From Linyphia triangularis (lineage: Eukaryota; Arthropoda; Arachnida; Araneae; Linyphiidae): 64,000 nt of DNA. The notes beneath the pieces were generated by a model, which worked only from the letters and a program-made list of their open reading frames with translations, had not been told where the DNA came from and did not search any database. Position numbers and translations under genes: made by a program. Shown here one piece after another: positions 36,030 through 46,857 of the stretch (positions are counted from its first letter, which is position 1; each line of letters starts with the position of its first letter). The stretch spans positions 81,074,670-81,138,669 of the forward strand of contig OZ021729.1 in NCBI GenBank assembly GCA_963978545.1, in the 5' to 3' direction.

Positions 36030-38083
36030 ATTAAACTTATTTATTCAAGTTGTAATTAAAATAATATAACAAGCATCATTATCCTGGTTTGCTGTTATTG
36101 TATTCCTTATTTGCCAGGACAATATTGAAACTGAACTAGAAGCTGAAACATTCTGTTTATGTTCATATTTTCTAAAAGGTAACTTTGTTTATATCTCAAT
36201 ATAGAATATATAATAATCTTCTACTGGCCTAAGTATTTTCTGTAGGTATCTGGAAAATGAATATTAATTAAACATAACTCTGAGGACAAAAGAACTTCAC
36301 AATTCTACAACAAGGTCATTAAAAGTGCTTAATATTTTTGAACTTTTTCTCAAGGCCTTAAAAATGCTTATATGTCCTTAAAAGTCCTTAATTTTTGCAG
36401 TTGTTGTATGTCCAATGGACGATTCCTGCATTTTTAATTTTTTTATTCAATTCTAAATGTTTCGAAAAGGCCGTAAACACAAAAAGTTCTGCTCAATGCG
36501 CTTTTTCTTTTTTTTTAAATTTGCAATCAAAATTACCTTGTTCGAAGTTGGCGAGAAAACAACTCGTTACGCTGGAGAAACTCTTCTATGTAATTGGATA
36601 AATGCCAATGCAAGAAAATGATTTCCATTTGAAAAACGGATGATTTTGAAATTATTCAAGAAATAATATCCTCTACATTTGATTCTTTTCATCTAAATTT
36701 ATTCAGAATTGAAAGTATAGGATTGGATAGTCTTTTCTATATTATTTTTATTTTCTTGTTTTAATTTTTTGAATAAAATATGCATAATTATCTACCAGTA
36801 TAACTAACTTTGAAAACCCTCATACTATATTTTACACTGATGTTCCCGTATTTTCGTAGATTAAAATTGATTATATTTATTTTTACTTTCTTTTTTTAAT
36901 TCATTTAATAGTTAATTTATGAATATTAGAGCATTTTATAACAGAATTTAACAATTAACTTTTGGTTTTATTCTGGAAAAGGAAGTGGTCAATTACTAGC
37001 ATGGCTGTGGTCAATTACTAATGTCTACTTGGTCAATTACTGGCAAAATTGCTTTTGGTAAGAAATTCTGATGATATTTTAAATTGTAAAAAGGACTGGA
37101 ACACCATGTTAATTTATTATTGAGCTTCATTAATCAATTTATATTTTGGGAAGTTTTCATAACATTCCGTTAATAATTTTTTAAGAAAAAAAATTAAATG
37201 TGTAGAAACTTGCACTAAATGGTCAATTACTGGTAGGTTCACCTTATAATATTGTTAGAATATATTACCCCTCGAAAAAATATCTTAATATTTTATATGC
37301 AAACCCAACATATGTACTAATTTTATGTAAGTTATGTGTAAAAACTGAAATAAAATTATTCAAGGTCAAATAAAGTAATTATATATACAAATTTATGATT
37401 AAGATTTTTGACAATAAACTCTAGTAACATGAATATTAATATTATTGTAAAGTACATTCCTGAGAATTGTTTTAACAATGATGTTTAATGGTTTTGCCTT
37501 TAAGTTGTCTTTTGAACACATAACTTCTATTCGAAGCCATCGTCAAATATTATTAACACAATTTTAAAAATAAATTTAGTTGAAAGAAGGTTGTAGTTGC
37601 TGAATCGTGATTCAAATTAAAGTAGTGTTTATCGTCGAAAAGGTAAACATTGACGAAGGAAATATTCACGGGCCAATTGTGATTTACCAAGTAAGTGACG
37701 CCAGGAAATAGCTAGGTCAAAACCATATGATTTGTTCAAACACTTGGGTAATTCCATGATAACGGACTAACATTCTAGTGTTATTTTAACACAAATACAA
37801 ACCCACTAAGGAAAGATTTTTAATTTTGACAGAAAATGGCACTTATATAAATATTTAAAGGGTACATGATTCTTATTCTGGGTATTAGAATTTGTTGCCA
37901 TTTAATTAGAGTGCACAATTTGGCTATAAAGTCAAGGTAACGGACTAACTGAAAAAGAACATAGTTCTTTTGTTCATTCAAAATTTTTAAAAGTGTGTGA
38001 ATTATATAATGTAAAATAAATAAATGATGTATAGAATGAAAGAGTAAGTGGTAATGGACAAACAAAATCATAGTAATGGACTA
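36030..38083. other. AT-rich interior with recurring short motifs
   Basis: GGTCAATTACT recurs four times at 36988-37230, and (T)AACGGACTAAC or TAATGGACTAAC recurs at 37760-38085. No gene is visible. Confidence 0.4.
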
Positions 38084-38427
38084 ACAGTAGGTAAACAAAA
38101 AAGTATCTGTACGGAAGTCAAAGTTGCAAATAAATTAGCATAATTTCTAATCTTTTGCTTCATATCACCAGTAACTACTGAAATATGTTTCATTTGATTC
38201 TTTAAAATAATTTTATAGTAAATGCCTGTTTTTACAAAATGCAGCAAGTATTTAAATTGAAATATTTAGGAAATGTTGCTAACTGCCATACAAAAAATGT
38301 TTCAGTATGCAATATGAAAATTAATTCTGAAGTCTTCCACAACAGATTTGCAGAAATTTTTTAAAATATGAAGTGTACGCAAGTGCCTTGAAGACATGAT
38401 AGCAGCAATTGTTTAATTTTACCTCGT

Positions 38428-38715
38428 AGCTGATCGTCTTAAAATGGAGTTTCGAAACCTAGTTGTCAGTTGGCGATTCAGTTATGAAATTATGGATTAT
38501 CTATGAAAAAAATTGGGGAAATCTTTTATATATTGAAGCCTATAGTACAATATATTATTAAAAGACACCATGAGCTTCAAACTTTTGAGGATAGAGATCG
38601 ATCCGGAAGATCTTCAAAGCTAAAAAGCTTGCTTAAAAGAAATATCCTATAATAAGGTTCAAGATAATCCTTAAATAAGTGCACCTCAAGTCACACATGG
38701 CTTAAAAATTGATAA
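38428..38715 (+). pseudogene. Tc1 transposase N-terminal remnant
   Basis: Frameshifted but readable. 38539-38643 encodes VQYIIKRHHELQTFEDRDRS, the DNA-binding helix-turn-helix and the following GRS linker typical of Tc1 transposases. In-frame stops occur upstream and downstream. Confidence 0.65.
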
Positions 38716-39195
38716 AAAAAACATTGAAAAGAATTCTCAAGAGACAATTTTTGTGCATTTGTTACAAGATTTTGTGTTTAAATTTCAAGATACACTTACC
38801 GATCCCTACTTCCTTCTACAAAATATACATTGCTGACACCAGCAGCCCTTATACACCACCACACCATAATGCCTCCTCCACTGTGTTTGACAGTTCCACA
38901 TAAATTCTAAATTAACATTTGTTGATTTGGTTTTCTCCAGACCATAACTCGATTATCTGACCCTTGGATATTAAATTTTAATTCATCATTAAAAAGAACT
39001 GTTTCACAGAAAGATAACTGATAACTTGCATGCTTTTTTGCAAACTCAAGGCGCTTATTTCTGTTACAGGTACTTATTTAAGGATTCTTACGGGCTGCAA
39101 GTTCATTCAGACCCGCTATTTTAATAATATTTCTCACCGTTTGAGATGTCCCTTCAATATTTTTATAAATTTTTAACCCATGTGCAACTTAAGCA
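38716..39195 (-). pseudogene. Tc1 transposase catalytic-domain remnant, inverted relative to its N-terminal half
   Basis: The minus strand reads TVRNIIKIAGLNELAARKNP, then LEFAKKH, VLFNDELKFNI (first catalytic Asp) and CGTVKHSGGGIMVWWC, with stops between. It picks up about where the plus-strand N-terminal fragment ends (both show HGLKI), so an internal inversion or head-to-head recombination is likely. The last third is missing. Confidence 0.65.
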
Positions 39196-39814
39196 ATATC
39201 TCAAAAGTATTTCAATTTAAATACTTGCTGCGTTTTGTAAAAACCGACATTTATTTTAAACTTATTTTAAAGAACCAAATTAAACATAAGTTCAATAGTT
39301 ATTGAAGATATGAAGCAAAGGAGTAGAAATTATGCTAATTTATTTGTAACTTTGGCTTCCGTATTGAGACTTTTTTTACCCACGGTATGTGTCTACTATC
39401 AAATAAATTGGTGACCAAGCACAGAACATAAACTTAAGCATTTAAATATTTATGAAAAATAAACTAAAATTAAGATAATAAACAAAATACTATATGTAGT
39501 TACAAATTTCAAACTTTTGATTCAATGTGTTAAAAATCATGCTGTAATACACAGTTAAGGGGTGTGGCTGGATAATAAAAGTTTAAGCCTCCTAAAACTG
39601 ATTTTTAGATGGCTTAGTTTGGTAGATGAATGAGAATTTGTCTTCATTAAGACTAACGTTAAGTGCTCGGCCAATAAACTAGTTATTATTCTTTTCAATA
39701 TGCAGCATACTACTTTCCTGAGGTAATATTCATCAAGGGACTATCACTTTATTTTTTACTTGTTGTACAATATCACTCTCCATTTTCTTTGATATATAGA
39801 CAACTTTACCTTGA

Positions 39815-39978
39815 AGCTTGGCGTCCACTATCGCTGAGCAGAGCGGAGTGGACTAGAGCCAATTACAAGGCTGCCAACGTCGATTGTAGCACAAGCCTTG
39901 TGCTACAATGGACGTTGACAGTCTTGTAATTGGCTCAAATTTAATTCGCTCTGCTCAGCAATAGTGGACGCCAAGCTT
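39815..39978. repeat. Near-perfect 164 bp palindrome with about 1-base spacer
   Basis: The arms begin AGCTTGGCGTCCACTAT and its inverse, and meet at TGTAGCACAAG-C-CTTGTGCTACA. A few mismatches and one small indel occur in roughly 80-base arms. It could be a snapback MITE or a hairpin RNA source. No frame. Confidence 0.75.
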
Positions 39979-39979
39979 T

Positions 39980-42900
39980 AGGGTAATTAGAAGTCACTGA
40001 GCAGTTTATGGTTAATGAAGAAACTGATCCGACACAATGCACTCTCCGTGTTAGTGGAATTGGTTGTGCATCACACCAGATCTTATCCAATTCCTCAAGG
40101 CATTTTCTACCTTTTGTTTGTAAAAAATATTACATTGATTTTTGTATTTTTGGCAAATTCTGCCGATATAATAATTTTTTTTATTCTTTCTTGGTATGTC
40201 TCCTCAATTAATAGGAAGTTACAAAAATGCTCTGCGATTTATCATGAAGGATAGAATAAAACACAATAGCATAGCAAAATACCTTTTCTAAGTAGCATAT
40301 ACAAGCTGTATATAATATAACCTAGTTTTGTTCCCAGTGGGTACTTTAGACCTCATCTTGTTGAATTATAGAAAACTTATTGCTAAAATCAATTTTTGAT
40401 TAGTAACTTTTTGCAACATATTGAAATAGCTTGTTTTTTGTTTTTTTACATTGTGATGCCATAAAAAATATGGTAATTGTTTTTTGAGGTTGTACATTAT
40501 TATGTCTTGTGTGCTATTAAACAAGGCATAATTTTACCTCTTCTGTTATCCGATAAGCGTACTGCAGCTTACTCAAGACATCATCTCTAGTTTAATTCAA
40601 ACATATATCTTATTTCCTTTTTGAATTTATCTGAGCAATCATCATATTTTGGTAAGAGTGCCTTGCTGGTTATCCGAGCTACATGTGAAGCTGTAATGAC
40701 CAAAGATGAAAATTCACTATTCAAAATGTTTCATCTCGTGTTAATGATCATCAATTCAAAGTGTATGACTTTTCTAAGCTTTAGGATCAGACCTACTTAA
40801 GTGTAATATTACTCTTAAGTAAGGTTATTTGTAAAACCTGAGATATAAAATATCTATAGTTTTGTGTTTAATATCATTCTTTCCTGGTTTCATACGGCTG
40901 TTATGACGCTGGTACAACATTTTATCATATAAATGATCTGTTATCCAAAAAGTCAGTCAACTAATTTTTACTATTTTGTAGTCAATAGGTCCTTGCCATA
41001 TTTGAAAGAAAGTTTCTCAAAAGCACCTTTGGGGAGAATTTAGTTGATGGCATGGAGAAGACAAACCAACACTGATCTGACATGGAACAAGAGCCTGCTA
41101 ATCCAGATGGGTGAAGCAAGACTTTCCTGGTCAATGACGTAGAGCTGAAGACGATTATGATAGTCAACAGGTAAATTACTCTTTTGATAGCAAAACTAGT
41201 TTTCTGGCTAAAATTTTTTAAATGAAAAATGCCATTATTGTTCATGTAGTTTTACTCATTTTATAATTTTTGCACAGGAAAAGTGGGCATAAAAATTGCT
41301 TATGGTTCAAATATATTTGAGTCATTAGCTTCAATTCCATTGACTATCCATGCACAATATTAATTTTTTAACTAAAAATATGTCAATTTAAATTCTTTAT
41401 AGTTTTGAAATTACTATATATGTATATATATATGTGTATATGTATATATTATGTATGTATATATATGCATATAGATATATGTATATATATGTATACATAA
41501 CAAAAGAAAAAAAATGAAATTACAAATGTAAAATCAAAAACATCAAAGCTATAGAAATACAACAAATTACCAGTACATATGCTAATAGGTTAAAAAGTTG
41601 CCCCATGATACAATTCCAAAATTCTGCCGTTTTTCATTTTATTTTGTTTGTATATCTATCTATATATATATACCTCAAAATATTTACGTAATCCATGAAG
41701 CAAGAATCCATGGTGAAGTATGGCTGCTGTCAACATTTTGCAATACTAATTGAACATAACAGCATTAATTTCTTTCAAATTTCAAGAAATTGTAGTCTTC
41801 AGATATATCTTCTATGAAATGTAATTGATTTAGAAGAAATACAATAATGCCACTAAGGAAAAAGTTAAGCCTGAGGATGTTTTTTTAGCTTTTGAATTCT
41901 CTAATTGACCATATATGTTATGCGTGTGTTATTGTCTATGTATGAAAGTGAAATTAGTTTTTCTATATAAAGACTGGAGTACTTACTTTAAGCAAAGTTT
42001 GAAACAACATATCATAGAGGTTAAATTGTGAAATAATTAGTTATAACAGTTGTCTAGTTATTCTGTGATATAACTAGTTTTTGTATAAAATTCCTAATGA
42101 TAGACAATTAGATAGTAAAATAAAAACACGCTATAATTTTTTATTTTATCTTTTGTTGCAAAACTCTAAAAGTAACAAAAGGTATAGCAGGCATCTTCTT
42201 CGAACAGTCGTTTGAACCCCCTCAAATTACCTTATTATTTTAAAATCATTTACTGTTGCCAAATTTATTGCTTTTAATAATAGTGTTCTCAAATATCAAT
42301 TTTGGGGAATTAGAGGTCCCAAATGGTTGTTGGACGTAACAACTTTCAGTAACAAGTCAATTTTTTTAGCAATAATTAAAAATGGACAAATATTTTTTGT
42401 CACTAATTAGGAAGTACTAGTCTGATAAAACCTCTGTTATCAGAGTGAGTCATAGATAGACATAAATATCAGCATTAGGTATTGTATTCTTTTACTAAGA
42501 GATGTATTGAACCTTGATTCGAAAGGCAGAACTTGGCATGGCTCGGATATCTGGTCGTCTAATGATAAGTTGTATCTTGTGAATCCATTATTCAGTTCAA
42601 TGGAACTTTTTTAATATATAAGTTATGTTTTTTAAGAAATAATGGAGGGAAATGCTTAAAATTAAAAACTGTTTTAAAACCATTTTTTTTTTTTTTTTTG
42701 TACGTTTAAGTCTCAGAGGTGAAAAGAGGATCATTTCCAGCTCGAGTTAACATATTTCCTACTGCATATTCATTAAAAACCAAAAAAAATAAAAATTGTC
42801 AAACAGATAGCAATATGTGCAATTGTAAATAAACTATTTGTTAGATGCAGAGGTGTGTTAGCTTTTTAATTGGTATACCATTTATCAGTTTTAGTTTTGC

Positions 42901-43255
42901 AAAGGTAAGGGAAAAAGGATTTAAAAGAAAAAAAAATCAGAAAATAGTAAGTCATACTATTCCAAATAAATTTGTTAGTAATTAATGGATTACAGTGATG
43001 AAAGCTGTAAATAATCACTTGTAACAATATCAGAATTGAGTATAATTATCAATTATTTATGTTGGCATTACACATTTTAATTACTATTATAACCTTGTTA
43101 TGAATACTTAAAGTTGGCACAGAATTTCTGTTTTTATTTTTATGAACTAGCATCTTGTGCTATAATTGCATTAGATTTTTAAAATTGCATTGTGAGTGGC
43201 AATTTTAAAAATGGTGTATTTTAAACTGAAATTTAAGAATAACCTATTTTTAATT
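39980..43255. other. AT-rich interior with weak exon-like segments and a TA/TG microsatellite
   Basis: (TATG/TA)n lies at 41410-41495 and 41648-41672. 40981-41171 is less AT-rich and bounded by TTTGTAG and CAACAG/GTAAAT, so it could be a spliced exon, but all frames are stopped. The frames at 40008-40254 are unsupported. Confidence 0.4.
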
Positions 43256-43260
43256 TTCTA

Positions 43261-43437
43261 GGTCCAAAGCCTAAACCTAATGCTCTGAAACACGGAGAAA
43301 GAATACTACATTGAAGGAAGTGGCATAATTCCTGGCAGTCAGATTGACAGATACCTTGCCGAAAAGAAAAAACATTCTGCAATATTTAGTGTAACAAAGA
43401 ATATGTTTGGCTTGTGTTCAATAAAATAAACTTATTA
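43261..43437 (+). pseudogene. Possible terminal exon of an unknown gene, with poly(A) signal
   Basis: The acceptor is TTAATTTTCTAG. From 43291 one frame reads EKEYYIEGSGIIPGSQIDRY, then LAEKKKHSAIFSVTKNMFGL, to TAA at about 43430. An AATAAA (43420-43425) overlaps the end. A TGA lies in this frame just after the acceptor, so the exon is mis-bounded, frameshifted or dead. I recognise no family. It lies inside the 16 kb element and could be cargo. Confidence 0.3.
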
Positions 43438-43799
43438 CCTTCTTATGTTTTTACTCTTATTTTAATTGCATATTTCCATTTTTGCTTGATTTGTTCAACC
43501 TGTTTTTAGTTTTGTATTTTTCTTTTATGCTAAACTTATAAAGGGGAAGATTTGCACAAAATGGCAAAACAACATTGTAATCAGTTTAAAAGAAAAATTG
43601 AGATGCATGAGATACATTACATTGTGCTTTAATAGATTTAGTCATGTTTTGTCTTATTTTTAAGGTATATATTTAGCTGAGAAATCTATTGGAATGGATA
43701 AATTCTCTTGGTTAAAGGCTAATTAGGTAGTTAACTGTTTCATTGGTTTTTAATATAGGAGACTAGTTTTTACTTCCCAAAGTCTTGTTGAAGACAAAC

Positions 43800-43997
43800 A
43801 AATATTTTCTAATGCTATGATTCTTTAATTTATTATACCATTAAGGTCATGTATATTAAGTTTAGAAAAGTTCATACTTTTAGAAAATATTCAAATATTT
43901 TCTAATACTATGATTATACCATTAAGGCCAGTCATTAAAGTAATGACTGGCCTTGATAGTATAAATTATATTACCATAGTATTAGAAAATATTTGAC
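43800..43997. repeat. Hairpin element with a duplicated left arm
   Basis: CAAATATTTTCTAATACTAT (43889) pairs with its inverse near 43995. Inner arms AAGGCCAGTCATTA and TAATGACTGGCCTT are separated by two or three bases. A copy of the left arm lies just upstream at 43799-43850. Confidence 0.65.
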
Positions 43998-44119
43998 GTA
44001 AGGAAAAGATACTGAGCCTCTTAATAGTGAGAGTAGGTACTTGAAGCAGATATAGGTAGTTGATAAAAAAAATTAATTGTGAATTTTTTGTATAATTATT
44101 TTGCAGGAACAAGGCTTTT

Positions 44120-46140
44120 GTTGTGAAAATCACACGGATGTCGCCAAAATCACTAAGATCACATTTAGGTCACAAAGCGATATCGCAGCGACAAAGCTTT
44201 CTTTGCGAAAATCGCATAAATCACACGGATGTCGCAAAAATCACTAAGATCACATTTAGGTCACAAAGCGATATCGCAGTGACAAAGTTTTCGTTGCGAA
44301 AATCGCATAAATCACACGGATGTCGCCAAAATCACTAAGATCACATACAGATCACAATGTGACATCGCAGTGACAAAGCTTTCGTTGCGAAAATCGCATA
44401 AATCACACGGATGTCGCCAAAATCACTAAGATCACATTTAGGTCACAAAGCGATATCGCAGCGACAAAGCTTTCGTTGCGAAAATCGCATAAATCACATG
44501 GATGTCGCCAAAATCACTAAGATCACATTTAGGTCACAAAGCGATATCGCAGCGACAAAGCTTTCGTTGCGAAGATCGCATAAATCACACGGATGTCGCC
44601 AAAATCACTAAGATCACATTTAGGTCACAAAGCGATATCGCAGTGACAAAGCTTTCGTTGCGAAGATCGCATAAATCACAGGGATATCGCCAAAATCACT
44701 AAGATCACATACAGATCACAATGTGACATCGCAGCGACAAAGCTTTTGTTGCGAAAATCGCATAAATCTCACGGATGTCGCCAAAATCACTAAGATCACA
44801 TTTAGGTCACAAAGCGATATCGCAGTGACAAAGCTTTCGTTGCGAAGATCGCATAAATCACACGGATGTCGCCAAAATCACTAAGATCACATACAGATCA
44901 CAATGTGACATCGCAGTGACAAAGCTTTCGTTGCGAAAATCGCATAAATCACACGGATGTCGCCAAAATCACTAAGATCACATTTAGGTCACAAAGTGAT
45001 ATCGCAGTGACAAAGCTTTCGTTGCGAAGATTGCATAAATCACAGGGATGTCGCCAAAATCACTAAGATCACATACAGATCACAATGTGACATCGCAGTG
45101 ACAAAGCTTTCGTTGCGAAAATCGCATAAATCACACGGATGTCGCCAAAATCACTAAGATCACATTTAGGTCACAAAGCGATATCGCAGCGACAAAGCTT
45201 TCGTTGCGAAAATCGCATAAATCACATGGATGTCGCCAAAATCACTAAGATCACATTTAGGTCACAAAGCGATATCGCAGCGACAAAGCTTTCGTTGCGA
45301 AGATCGCATAAATCACACGGATGTCGCCAAAATCACTAAGATCACATTTAGATCACAAAGCGATATCGCAGTGACAAAGCTTTTGTTGCGAAAATCGCAT
45401 AAATCTCACGGATGTCGCCAAAATCACTAAGATCACATTTAGGTCACAAAGCGATATCGCAGTGACAAAGCTTTCGTTGCGAAGATCGCATAAATCACAC
45501 GGATGTCGCCAAAATCACTAAGATCACATACAGATCACAATGTGACATCGCAGTGACAAAGCTTTCGTTGCGAAAATCGCATAGATCACACGGATGTCGC
45601 CAAAATCACTAAGATCACATTTAGGTCACAAAGTGATATCGCAGTGACAAAGCTTTCGTTGCGAAGATTGAATAAATCACAGGGATGTCGCCAAAATCAC
45701 TAAGATCACATACAGATCACAATGTGACATCGCAGCGATAAAGCTTTCGTTGCGAAAATCGCATAAATCACACGGATGTCGCCAAAATCACTAAGATCAC
45801 ATTTAGGTCACAAAGCGATATCGCAGTGACAAAGCTTTCGTCACGAAGATCGCATAAATCACACGGATGTCGCCAAAATCACTAAGATCACATTTAGGTC
45901 ACAAAGCGATATCGCAGTGACAAAGCTTTCGTTGCGAAGATCACATAAATCACACGGATGTCGCCAAAATCACTAAGATCACATACAGATCACAAAGTGA
46001 TATCGCAGCGATATGGCTTTCGTTGCGAAAATCGCATAAATCACATAGATGTCGCCAAAATCACTAAGATCACATACAGATCACAATGCGATATCGCAAA
46101 AATCGCAATTTCGTCCCCAATGTCACAATGTGACGAAAAG
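44120..46140 (+). repeat. 91 bp tandem array, about 22 units (right terminal region of the 16 kb element)
   Basis: Units start at ATGTCGCCAAAATCACTAAG and recur every 91 bases (for example 44411, 44502, 45139, 45230). Two variants alternate: CATTTAGGTCACAAAGCGAT and CATACAGATCACAATGTGAC. The first holds the 10-base palindrome GCGATATCGC. A block of seven to eight units is itself duplicated, with a one-unit indel. Array units are nearly identical, so expansion or conversion is recent. Frames through it are repeat translations, not genes. Confidence 0.9.
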
Positions 46141-46294
46141 CGATATCGCAGCGATATCACAAAGTTACGTCGCAAAACCCCCTCTAAAACGGACATTGGA
46201 CGACTATGTGACCCCTGTGTGATATCGCCGTGACATCGCGTGATCTCTATGCGATATCGCTTTTCGTCACATACTCGTCACATGGTTATTAGGG
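46141..46294. repeat. Right terminus of the 16 kb element
   Basis: Degenerate GATATCGC/TGACATCGC repeats end in CACATGGTTATTAGGG, the inverse of the left terminus at 30232. Confidence 0.7.
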
Positions 46295-46296
46295 AA

Positions 46297-46770
46297 GCGA
46301 CTTCTAATAGGCCTAGAGCTCTGAAAGTTTCAACATAAGTAGTTTTGGCCTTCTAATTTTGCTTACCACAAACATGTGTGAAAATAATCTTAAAGGCATG
46401 TTGTATTACTGTATTAACGAGGATTTTGTGTGTGTCTCGACAGGGGAGAGGTTTCTAATATTAAGGCTTTGCGTAGCAATTAGATTTTACTGAGTGAAGC
46501 GAGCTTATTCTTACACAACAATGAACTTTTCAGAGAGAGAAGCAAGCCTATTCTTACATAGCAATGAACCTTTCAACTAGTGAAGTAAGCCTGTGTTTAT
46601 GTGTCAATGTACTTTTCAGAGAACGAAGAGAGCTCGATTTTGCGTAGCAACCTTCCTGTCAACGAAGCGCCAAAAACTGGGTCCTATACACGAATGACAG
46701 ATTTGCACAACGCGAAGCCGCACAGCTAGCTAAAATATTGAACATGTTAAAATTTCGGGTATTCAGCTAG
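46297..46770 (+). mobile_element. Helitron, right half, split by the 16 kb element
   Basis: It starts GCGACTTCTAATAGGCCTAG, as at 3360 of the intact copy. It carries the GAGTGAAGCGAGCTTATTCT segments and ends ATTCAGCTAG before T. Its missing left part is 28918-30231. Confidence 0.8.
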
Positions 46771-46857
46771 TGTAATATAGATTAAGGATTATTTTCAATC
46801 TATTTGTATCATATAGGTTAATGAAAATAATACATTCGGTAATTATTTTTTTTTCCT

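Larger units (their letters stand above)
38084..39385. mobile_element. Tc1-like transposon, rearranged
   Basis: The left end (GGTAAACAAAAAAGTATCTG, then ACGGAAGTCAAAGTTGCAAA) and the inverted right end (GGTAAAAAAAGTCTCAATAC, then GGAAGCCAAAGTTACAAAT) form long inverted repeats. TA lies just outside both ends. At about 1.3 kb it has Tc1 size. The transposase remnants inside face each other. Confidence 0.75.
30232..46294. mobile_element. Putative 16.06 kb terminal-inverted-repeat element inserted in a Helitron
   Basis: The left end CCCTACTAACCAT and the inverse of the right end CCCTAATAACCAT are terminal inverted repeats. Both ends then carry related repeats built on GATATCGC and TTCGTCACA, in opposite orientation. 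Outside, the Helitron halves 28918-30231 and 46297-46770 join at adjacent bases of the intact homologue (3352-3365), with AA present on both sides (30230-30231 and 46295-46296). This fits a 2 bp target duplication. Inside are a SINE, a hAT miniature element, R1, a Tc1 element and long unannotated AT-rich DNA. No transposase is recognised. The alternative is that two unrelated insertions mimic one, which the base-exact Helitron junction makes unlikely. Confidence 0.7.

Noticed and set aside
44120..46140. Regular repeats resembling a CRISPR array
   Set aside because: The whole 91 bp unit is conserved, with no unique spacers, and the genome is eukaryotic.
44123..46233. Series of 66-91 residue frames beginning MSPKSLRSH
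   Set aside because: They are translations of the 91 bp tandem unit; as 91 is not a multiple of three, the frame cycles every three units. No gene.
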